A DNA stretch of 13,381 nucleotides from CAKSQF01 sp051867915 (lineage in GTDB: Bacteria > Bacillota > Clostridia > Oscillospirales > CAG-272), in assembly GCA_051867915.1 (NCBI GenBank), contig JBJDZJ010000095.1, positions 1 to 13,381 on the forward strand, written 5' to 3'. Below the pieces are notes generated by a model. That model saw only the letters and a program-made list of their open reading frames with translations, was not told where the DNA came from and searched no databases. Both the position numbers and the translations under genes were made by a program. Shown here piece after piece: positions 7,649 to 13,381 of the stretch (position 1 is its first letter; each line of letters opens with the position of its first letter).

Positions 7649-8389
7649 TCAGGGCTTCACCGGGGACCCGTGAAGAATCGCCCGGGGATTGGTATCCAGT
7701 AACCGTTTCGCAATTTCAGGGGAATAATGCTTGGTTATATAGGCGCTGATCGCTCCGAAATGGGTGGTGCGGTAATCTGCGGAGTGGGCATCGCTGGCAA
7801 TCACCTGAATCATTCCGCAGGAAAGCAGATAATCCGCGCATTTTTTGGCACTGCTTCCGAAATATCCCAGCGGGGATCCCTTGTTGGCCTGAGCCAAAGC
7901 GCCCGCTTCCAGCCACTCTGCAACCAAATCGGGCCTATCCTGAACAAAAAAGTAGCGTTCGGGATGGGCAACGATAGGCCGATAGCCCTCCGAAAGCAGT
8001 TCATCCAGCATTTTTCGGACATAGCGAGGATGTTCGTCAAAGGGAAATTCCACAAGAACATAACGGGTATCGTTCAGCGTCAGCATCAGACCGTCCCGAA
8101 GGTAGTCCGTCATCTTCTCGTGCGCCAATATTTCCATTCCGGGAACCACCTTCAGCGGCAGCCTGTATTCGGCAAGCATCTCCCGCAGAGCCTCCAACCG
8201 ATGGCGCATCAGAAAACAGCAGTCCGGGTCGAAGCTCGAATATCCGTGACCGTAGCTGTGGGGCGTAACGGCGATCGTCGTCACGCCGCTGTCCAAAGCC
8301 AGTCTTGCCATATCCAGTGTTTCCTCCATGCAGGACGACCCGTCATCAAGTCCGGGCAACAGATGGCAATGGATGTCTGCATATGGCAT
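7649..8389 (-). CDS. cpsB: PHP-domain protein-tyrosine phosphatase, CpsB/CapC/YwqE family
   Basis: 246 residues, usual for the family. This manganese-dependent enzyme removes phosphate from BY-type tyrosine kinases such as CpsD and so controls capsule export. The PHP metal ligands are all visible: DIHCH (H7, H9), D15 in GLDDGS, H44 in TPHSYG, E86 in GMEI, H142 in AHPER, D200 and H202 in SDAHS. The usual TPHH is TPHS here. GGAAG lies 8 nt before the ATG at 8389. It is the first gene after the promoter, and its probable substrates are the two kinases encoded downstream in the same unit. The stop codon lies in the loop of a perfect GCCCT/AGGGC hairpin (7643-7655), with no T-run after it, so this is not a terminator. 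Confidence 0.94.
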   Translation of the reverse strand: MPYADIHCHLLPGLDDGSSCMEETLDMARLALDSGVTTIAVTPHSYGHGYSSFDPDCCFLMRHRLEALREMLAEYRLPLKVVPGMEILAHEKMTDYLRDGLMLTLNDTRYVLVEFPFDEHPRYVRKMLDELLSEGYRPIVAHPERYFFVQDRPDLVAEWLEAGALAQANKGSPLGYFGSSAKKCADYLLSCGMIQVIASDAHSADYRTTHFGAISAYITKHYSPEIAKRLLDTNPRAILHGSPVKP

Positions 8390-8485
8390 AAGCGCACTTC
8401 CTTTCGGTGAGCAGTGAGGGGATCCGTATCCCGCAAATGATTCGGCATCGCACAGTCCCGTGATCCAACACCAAATTCAGTGTTT

Positions 8486-8514
8486 ATTATAGCACAAATC
8501 GGTGAAAAGGTCAA
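8486..8514 (-). promoter_or_regulatory. Strong sigma-A promoter for the cpsB-to-peptidase operon
   Basis: On the minus strand the -35 box TTGACC (8509-8514) and -10 box TATAAT (8486-8491) are separated by exactly 17 nt. The TG of an extended -10 element lies one base upstream of TATAAT. Transcription should start near 8479, leaving a leader of about 90 nt before the CpsB ATG at 8389. It sits between two genes with no other function for the space. The leader has one short hairpin (GGGAT/ATCCC, 8419-8432) and no riboswitch that I recognise. Confidence 0.9.
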
Positions 8515-8526
8515 CACTTTATTTTC

Positions 8527-8553
8527 AAAAAAGAATAGTAAGTTTTGGACTTA
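8527..8553 (-). terminator. Weak possible terminator after the VanZ-family gene
   Basis: On the minus strand TAAGT-CCAAA-ACTTA (8539-8553, including the stop codon) can form a 5-bp AT-rich stem. It is followed by CTATTC and a run of six T (8527-8532). The stem is weak, so read-through into the downstream unit is likely. Confidence 0.3.
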
Positions 8554-9105
8554 TGGAACGGTTTGTTCATTTTTGGACGCTTTTTGGATACGAACCGATG
8601 CAATAACCGCCCCCGCAAGGGCGCCAAGCGTGTTGTGAATCACATCGTCGGTTTCAGCCTGTCCCAGCGCAAAACGGTATTGGAGGAATTCGATGCCTAT
8701 GCTGATCAATGCAAGTGCCAGAACCGTCAGAAGGATCCGTCTTTTTCCGCTCCACTTTTCAGGAAGTCCATCGCAGGCAAACAGTCCGGCAGGATAAAAA
8801 AGGACAGCATTCATGAGATTGCTTCGGAAAAACTCGGGATTCCCTCCGGTAAAGACGGTATAATAGGAGTAAAAGGGGATCAGCCGGGGATCAGCGGGAT
8901 CGGCGCTCGGCGTACGGTCGGTCAAAGTTGCAGCGCCGATCACCGCAAGGCAGATCACAAGGAGAATCTCAACAGTCGGTTTCCAAAAGCGTTTTTGACC
9001 GAACAACCGACGAAGTTCCAGATACACAGCACTGAACAAAACGGTCAGCAGAAGTACATCAATAATGGGCAGACAATAAAACCAAAGAAATATTTTTTGT
9101 AGCAT
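8551..9105 (-). CDS. VanZ-family integral membrane protein
   Basis: 184 residues. Hydrophobic segments lie near residues 9-27, 44-60, 98-113, 124-140 and 160-172. The VanZ-like signature is present: NLMNAVLFYPAG (95-106), then SIGIEFLQY (138-146) and DDVIHNTLGALAGA (154-167). The biochemical role of this family is not known; VanZ itself gives low-level teicoplanin resistance, and relatives are frequent in polysaccharide loci. The start is ATG at 9105: the wecB stop TAG forms part of TAGGA, which serves as its ribosome binding site 5 nt upstream. Translation is therefore probably coupled. A longer in-frame start at 9165 would overlap wecB by more than 50 bases. It is the last gene of the upstream unit, and its stop lies inside a weak terminator-like hairpin. 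Confidence 0.87.
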   Translation of the reverse strand: MLQKIFLWFYCLPIIDVLLLTVLFSAVYLELRRLFGQKRFWKPTVEILLVICLAVIGAATLTDRTPSADPADPRLIPFYSYYTVFTGGNPEFFRSNLMNAVLFYPAGLFACDGLPEKWSGKRRILLTVLALALISIGIEFLQYRFALGQAETDDVIHNTLGALAGAVIASVRIQKASKNEQTVP

Positions 9106-9112
9106 AGGAGTC

Positions 9113-10207
9113 CTACGATCTTGAAAGAATATCCGCAATCCGTTTACTGGCGAAGCCGTCGCCATAAGGATTGCCGGCGTTGCTCATTTTGGCATATTCA
9201 TCGGGGTCATCCAAAAGCAGTTTGAAACTCTGGTAAATCACATCTTCGTCGGTTCCCACAAGCTTCAAGGTGCCGGCGGCGATACCCTCAGGCCGCTCGG
9301 TAGTATCCCGCATGACGAGTACCGGTTTGCCCAGAGAAGGCGCTTCCTCCTGAATTCCGCCGGAGTCAGTCAGAATCAGAAAACTGCGAGCCATAAAATT
9401 GTGAAAATCCAACACATCCAACGGCTCGATGATGTGAATCCGATCATCGCCGCCCAATATCTCATCGGCGGTCTCACGGACAACGGGATTCATGTGGATG
9501 GGATAAATGGCTTTCACATCGGGATGCTCGTCCATACAGCGGCGGATAGCCCGGAACATATTCTTCATAGGCTCGCCCAGATTCTCCCGCCGGTGAGCGG
9601 TAATCAGGATCATGCGGCTGTCCTTGGCCCATTCCAGCTCGGGGTGAGCGTAGTCCTCCCGGACAGTGGTCTTCAAAGCGTCAATAGCGGTATTGCCGGT
9701 GACATAGATGGTCTCCGGATTCTTGCCTTCCTTCAGCAAATTCTGCTTGGAAAGTTCCGTAGGCGCAAAGTTGTACCGGCTGATGATGCTGACCGCCTGC
9801 CGGTTAAATTCCTCCGGATAGGGTGAGTAGATATTGTAAGTCCGCAGACCGGCTTCCACATGGCCAACCGGAATCTGCAGATAGAAGCAAGCCAGTGCGG
9901 TAACAAAGGTGGTGGAAGTGTCGCCATGAACCAGCACGACATCGGGCTTGACCTCATCCAGAACGGATTTGATCCGATTCAGAATGTTCGTGGTAATGTC
10001 AAACAGCGTCTGCTTGTCCTTCATGATGGACAGATCATAGTCCGGCACCACATGGAAAGCCTGCAGCACCTGATCCAGCATCTGCCGGTGCTGTCCGGTC
10101 ACGCAGACGATTGTTTCAAAATTATCTCTGGTCTTCAGTTCATTGACCAGCGGACACATTTTGATGGCTTCGGGACGTGTGCCGAAGACGAGCATGACAG
10201 TTTTCAT
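9113..10207 (-). CDS. wecB: UDP-N-acetylglucosamine 2-epimerase (non-hydrolysing)
   Basis: 364 residues, the normal size for WecB/MnaA. It interconverts UDP-GlcNAc and UDP-ManNAc in the cytoplasm, supplying ManNAc units for capsule, teichoic-acid linkage units or enterobacterial-type antigens. Visible motifs are VFGTRPEAIKMCPL (7-20), TGQHRQML (37-44), HGDTS with D96, HVEAGLRT with E118, PEEFNR with E132, AHRREN with H205, SGGIQEEAPSLGKPV (282-296) and RDTTERPEG (300-308). The acidic residues and histidine match the catalytic set known in E. coli WecB. The start is ATG at 10207: the upstream stop TGA runs straight into GAGGGAG, which is well spaced from this ATG. An in-frame extension to 10243 would overlap the LtaS-like gene and lacks a comparable site. 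The stop is followed by the VanZ-family start only 7 nt later. Confidence 0.95.
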   Translation of the reverse strand: MKTVMLVFGTRPEAIKMCPLVNELKTRDNFETIVCVTGQHRQMLDQVLQAFHVVPDYDLSIMKDKQTLFDITTNILNRIKSVLDEVKPDVVLVHGDTSTTFVTALACFYLQIPVGHVEAGLRTYNIYSPYPEEFNRQAVSIISRYNFAPTELSKQNLLKEGKNPETIYVTGNTAIDALKTTVREDYAHPELEWAKDSRMILITAHRRENLGEPMKNMFRAIRRCMDEHPDVKAIYPIHMNPVVRETADEILGGDDRIHIIEPLDVLDFHNFMARSFLILTDSGGIQEEAPSLGKPVLVMRDTTERPEGIAAGTLKLVGTDEDVIYQSFKLLLDDPDEYAKMSNAGNPYGDGFASKRIADILSRS

Positions 10208-10218
10208 TTTTAGCTCCC

Positions 10219-12141
10219 TCAATTTATCGTAAACATTGAACACAGATTTTTTTCGTCAAAAAGGGCATTATACTGTAGAATTTTGTAGTCATTCAGCCAT
10301 TCCAGTTCCGTTGCCTCTGCATGATCAATCGGGAGAAAACATGCTTCCGAAACAGAGTAATATCCCAACATGTTGATAGCTGGAACCTGTTTTTCCATCT
10401 CCCTCAGGAACTGATTGTATCCGGGCAGAGGGATTCCAGCAGCCTCATACACATAGGTGGAAAGATAACTTAGACTGGTACATTCCACAAACTGTTCCTC
10501 AATTTCATAGTTTGTCCACACAAAGAACGGGATCTTAAACTGCAGCATCTGTTCATCCAGAGTATTAAAAGAACCCCCATGCAGTTCTTCATAAAAATGC
10601 TGATTCAGAGCAGGCAGATGATCACCATAGAAAAGGACTACCACAGGATCTTCTGTTGCTTGAAAATAAGTAATTAAATTCTCTATTGCTTTATCGGTAG
10701 AATGAATCAGGGATAGATACTGCTCTGCATCGGGATAATCACTGTTGTATCCCTCCAGATGAACTGTCGTTTCAAAATCGTCACCAATGTAATCATATCC
10801 GCTGTGATTCTGCATAGTTACACCGAACAGGAACATAGGGGACTCAGCATCCCGATTTTCGTAGGCATTAATGATAAAGTCTACCATTTCCTGATCACTG
10901 ACCAGGTTGCGTAACAGATTCTCCTGCGGAAATTCATCAAGAAACACATATTTGTCGAACCCCAGCTTGGGCCATACTGTATTTCGCATCCAACCATTGG
11001 ACAAATAAGGATGCATTGCAACCGTTTGGTATCCCATACTTTTCAACTGCCAAATGATGCTGTAGTTTTCGTCGTGGACAAATTGTTGGAAGGCAATAGA
11101 GCCTTCAGGAAGGAATCCCATAGTCATACCAGTCAGAAACTCAAATTCCGAATTGGCTGTTCGGCCACCGAACGCAGATGTCAACGCGTATCCTTTAATA
11201 GTATTCTCTTCCAGAGAACAAATGAACGGTGAAATCTCAGGATCTGTATTCAATGCAGCACCCAACACGCTCAGATCGGAATAGGACTCGTCCATGATAA
11301 CAATGATATCGGGAAATTGCGGATTGTCAGATGCAGTTTCCGTATTGTATGTTTTAGAAATCTGTTCTGCGCAATCGGGAGAATAGTTATCTGGCTTTTC
11401 GACAAAGACCTCATCAATAGTTAATGCAAAATTTAAAATATAGCCATTATTGTATGTTCCACTATTAAAAAAATGCCGAGCCTGAACTCGCCCAGAGAAA
11501 CCGAAGAAGAGCGCCGCACAGAGGCTGAATACGCAGAGAGGAAGAACATAGCAGATGGACTTGCGTATAATTTTTGGAAAGCAAATACCCCAAATCGCAT
11601 AGATCAATAGGAGGTAGATGATCCAGGAATATATCATCGGCGGCGTTATATCAAAATGATACTTTGAGACGACATTGGCAGCTGTCTGGATAGAAAAGAA
11701 ATCAATGAAATTCAATTCGGTTCCTCGGAAGGTATACACGAAATGGTTTGCTGTTGCCAACAACATTACCATGCCGCTTCCTACAACAGAACAAAAGCGA
11801 ATGTTGGGCCAAACCAGAAAAAGAAGCCCAAGTAGAATAGTACAGAAACAAAAGCCCAAAATGATACAGAGCGGCGCAACTGAAGCAAGCCCTTCGCCAA
11901 GCACAAACTGTGATAAAAACAGAGTGGCAAAGGAAAACAGCAACAAGGTAAGTATAATAAAAGGACAGGACCACTTTCCTGATATACTTATTTTAAAAAG
12001 GGAAACGGCTATAAATGCAGCAGATAAAATTATGCATTTAAAAATACTTCCACCAACAGAGTAAGAGATTGCAAATGAAATACATGAAGCAATTAATCCT
12101 ATCCAAAAGCGAACGTTACAAAGTTTAAAATGAATTTTCAT
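10219..12141 (-). CDS. LTA synthase-like membrane sulfatase-fold phosphoglycerol transferase
   Basis: 640 residues from the ATG at 12141 (GGAAGG 9 nt upstream; an in-frame TTG at 12147 is the alternative). The N-terminal part has about six or seven hydrophobic segments between residues 10 and 216. An extracellular alkaline-phosphatase/sulfatase-fold domain follows, from about 277 to 575. The residues expected for LtaS-type catalysis are present: E285 in IVIMDESYSDL, the nucleophile T328 in GGRTANSEF, H446 in MQNHSG, and D507-H508 in FYGDHLPAL. The family (Pfam Sulfatase, LtaS/MdoB-like) transfers phosphoglycerol from phosphatidylglycerol to teichoic acids or glycans outside the membrane. Here the acceptor may be the polymer made by this locus (inference). 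More hydrophobic segments than the five of classical LtaS suggest a divergent subfamily. The gene is AT-rich against its neighbours (hand-counted 60-base lines at 30, 32 and 43% GC), a sign of separate origin. It ends 11 nt before wecB. Confidence 0.88.
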   Translation of the reverse strand: MKIHFKLCNVRFWIGLIASCISFAISYSVGGSIFKCIILSAAFIAVSLFKISISGKWSCPFIILTLLLFSFATLFLSQFVLGEGLASVAPLCIILGFCFCTILLGLLFLVWPNIRFCSVVGSGMVMLLATANHFVYTFRGTELNFIDFFSIQTAANVVSKYHFDITPPMIYSWIIYLLLIYAIWGICFPKIIRKSICYVLPLCVFSLCAALFFGFSGRVQARHFFNSGTYNNGYILNFALTIDEVFVEKPDNYSPDCAEQISKTYNTETASDNPQFPDIIVIMDESYSDLSVLGAALNTDPEISPFICSLEENTIKGYALTSAFGGRTANSEFEFLTGMTMGFLPEGSIAFQQFVHDENYSIIWQLKSMGYQTVAMHPYLSNGWMRNTVWPKLGFDKYVFLDEFPQENLLRNLVSDQEMVDFIINAYENRDAESPMFLFGVTMQNHSGYDYIGDDFETTVHLEGYNSDYPDAEQYLSLIHSTDKAIENLITYFQATEDPVVVLFYGDHLPALNQHFYEELHGGSFNTLDEQMLQFKIPFFVWTNYEIEEQFVECTSLSYLSTYVYEAAGIPLPGYNQFLREMEKQVPAINMLGYYSVSEACFLPIDHAEATELEWLNDYKILQYNALFDEKNLCSMFTIN

Positions 12142-12160
12142 TACCAATAGCCTTCCTTAA

Positions 12161-13333
12161 TTAATGATCTTTCAGCATTTGCTTTATCCTGTGCGCAATA
12201 TATGAAAAAAAAGAGGTATGTTTTGCATCTTTGAGTTGGGCGAGCAGTTCGACTGTTAATTCTGTAAAATCATCAACTTGATATCGTGACATGAATGTGT
12301 GGCGCTTCTTTGGAAGCTGGGAGGAACGGATTGCGGAGGGATTGTGCTTGACCGCGTTGCTCGGATCAACTTTCTGCCGTCGCATTATGGAAGCAATGTT
12401 TTCCCAAACCGAAGTTGCTTTTGGCGAATGGACAAATACAAGGGATGTCCCATTTCCGTCGTGAAGCACAGGGACCTGCTCTTCAATACCCCAGTAATCC
12501 GCCAAAGTAAAGTCACTGGTGCGCGCTATTCCTTTGAATTTACAGTCATAGCAGGAAGGACGCAGGCACAAGTCGCCAACAAAGGCACGAAGATACGGGT
12601 CATGAAAATTCTGAACGGTATAGCTAGGATGGCCTTCGTAGTCAAAACGGATGGAATACCCAGGCCAGCCAGTTTCTTTGCTCCGCAGGTTAATGGCCGT
12701 TGGCCTTGCCCCATTGGCGTCGTTCTCACTCCGGTATCTAATGTAGTGTTTCCATACAGCAGGGGAAGGAATTCCGTGGCAAACCACATCCACAAGAAGC
12801 AATGTTTCCCATGATTTTCCGAGATACTTCTGTAAACCCGCTATTTGACATGGCGTGCCGGAAAAAAGAACATGCTGCCCATGTGTCAGACAAGCTTTAA
12901 CCTGAGAAAAGCAATCCGCCAGATCACTCTGTGCATATTTCGCTCCTCGCAGTCGCCATAGTTCTGCTTTGCGGTCTAGCATACGATGCCGAACAGTGAA
13001 ATCCTCGTCATATACAGCACCAAAAACAACACCGCCGCGATCCAATATCCATGTACACAGTGCTGTAAATACTCCGCCGGATGAGCTCTGTTTTCTAACA
13101 TCTGCATCCATATTATAAGCAGCATAAGCAGAAGTTTCTGATGGCGATGAAGGATGCAAAGGTGAGAGAATCGGGCACACTTTCTGACATACTCCGCAGT
13201 AAACACAACTATCCTTTTCTACAACCGGGCGCAGAAATCCTTCTACATCCGGTTCCATGTGAATGCACTGCTTTGGGCATATAGAGGCACAGGCCGAGCA
13301 GCCGGTGCATTGGTTTTCTTCAGCCAGTTTCAT
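12161..13333 (-). CDS. FrhB/FdhB-like iron-sulfur flavoprotein (coenzyme F420 hydrogenase/dehydrogenase beta-subunit family)
   Basis: 390 residues. The N-terminus carries two 4Fe-4S ferredoxin motifs: C9-x2-C12-x2-C15-x3-C19-P and C43-x2-C46-x2-C49-x3-C53-P. An FrhB_FdhB N-terminal domain follows (SSGGVFTAL at 84-92, FSGTPCQIAGL at 157-167, DVVCHGIPSP at 182-191). The C-terminal domain has further conserved cysteines C185, C256, C261 and C264 and the RTSDFTLADYWGI block at 271-283. Members of this family in surface-polysaccharide loci often sit beside polysaccharide pyruvyl transferases. Their reaction is not settled; reduction of a glycan or nucleotide-sugar precursor by electron transfer is my inference. 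The start is ATG at 13333, because GGAGG lies 7 nt upstream; a TTG at 13357 in the same frame would place that GGAGG inside the gene. It leads a tight cluster, ending 19 nt before the LtaS-like gene. The family call is firm, the substrate unknown. Confidence 0.88.
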   Translation of the reverse strand: MKLAEENQCTGCSACASICPKQCIHMEPDVEGFLRPVVEKDSCVYCGVCQKVCPILSPLHPSSPSETSAYAAYNMDADVRKQSSSGGVFTALCTWILDRGGVVFGAVYDEDFTVRHRMLDRKAELWRLRGAKYAQSDLADCFSQVKACLTHGQHVLFSGTPCQIAGLQKYLGKSWETLLLVDVVCHGIPSPAVWKHYIRYRSENDANGARPTAINLRSKETGWPGYSIRFDYEGHPSYTVQNFHDPYLRAFVGDLCLRPSCYDCKFKGIARTSDFTLADYWGIEEQVPVLHDGNGTSLVFVHSPKATSVWENIASIMRRQKVDPSNAVKHNPSAIRSSQLPKKRHTFMSRYQVDDFTELTVELLAQLKDAKHTSFFSYIAHRIKQMLKDH

Positions 13334-13348
13334 AAGCGGACCTCCGCA
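13334..13348 (-). promoter_or_regulatory. Ribosome binding site inside a small inverted repeat
   Basis: On the minus strand GGAGG (13341-13345) sits 7 nt before the ATG at 13333 and decides that start. The same bases form the middle of a 12-nt inverted repeat, GCGGAGGTCCGC (13336-13347). This could fold as a 4-bp stem with an AGGT loop and partly hide the site. The pairing is short and may be chance. Confidence 0.5.
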
Positions 13349-13381
13349 TATAAGCAAGATTAATTACTTGTGGACAATTTT

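Noticed and set aside
7643..7655. Perfect GCCCT/AGGGC hairpin at the cpsB stop
   Set aside because: It has no T-run after it, and the next gene begins about 40 nt later, so it is not a terminator. The 5-bp stem may be chance.
8281..8448. Possible upstream open frame in the cpsB leader, starting with ATG at 8448
   Set aside because: It has no ribosome binding site and runs out of frame through cpsB to 8281 with no conserved character.
13350..13381. Promoter-like TTGTCC and TATATG before the FrhB-like gene
   Set aside because: The spacing is 19 nt, the -10 match is poor, and it would start transcription at or past the ribosome binding site.
1..13381. Search for CRISPR arrays, tRNA/rRNA, insertion sequences, attachment sites and origins
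   Set aside because: None was seen. The only tandem repeats are the short in-frame units inside the two kinase genes, with no spacers, and no transposase-like gene is present.

Overview
The window is a cell-surface polysaccharide (capsule or exopolysaccharide) locus. It looks like it comes from a Gram-positive, probably clostridial, bacterium. The evidence is a PHP-type CpsB/Wzb phosphatase next to BY-type tyrosine kinases, a VanZ-family membrane protein, an LtaS-like polyglycerol-phosphate transferase fold, and strong GGAGG-type ribosome binding sites. Base composition is moderately GC-rich over most of the window (one 60-base line counted by hand, 8161-8220, is 58% GC). This would fit an Oscillospiraceae/Ruminococcaceae-like Clostridia, but the genus cannot be fixed from the sequence. 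All ten genes lie on the minus strand, so transcription runs from high to low coordinates.

Upstream unit (13333 down to 8551): an FrhB/FdhB-like iron-sulfur flavoprotein, an LtaS-like membrane sulfatase-fold enzyme, UDP-GlcNAc 2-epimerase (wecB/mnaA) and a VanZ-family protein. Gaps are 19, 11 and 7 nt, so these look like one operon whose promoter lies off the window. The LtaS-like gene is clearly more AT-rich than the rest. A weak hairpin plus T-run follows the VanZ stop.

Downstream unit (promoter at 8486-8514, then 8389 down to 70): a near-consensus sigma-A promoter (TTGACC, 17 nt, TATAAT) drives a PHP tyrosine phosphatase, a CapD/PglF-type UDP-HexNAc 4,6-dehydratase, a membrane-anchored protein with Ig-like repeats, two tandem single-chain Wzz/BY-kinase proteins with tyrosine-rich tails made by tandem DNA repeats, and a fusion of an NTP_transf_5 nucleotidyltransferase with a Ser/His S26-type signal peptidase. 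The last three genes are tightly packed; the last two junctions are overlapping GTG starts. No terminator is visible after the last gene, so the unit probably continues past base 1.

How the genes may work together: WecB and the dehydratase would supply UDP-ManNAc and a 4-keto-6-deoxy-HexNAc nucleotide sugar. The two Wzz/kinases would control chain length and export through cycles of tail phosphorylation, reversed by the PHP phosphatase. The LtaS-like enzyme and the FrhB-like protein would decorate or modify the polymer. No glycosyltransferase, flippase or polymerase is in the window; they are expected on either side. The least understood parts are the nucleotidyltransferase-peptidase fusion and the Ig-like protein.
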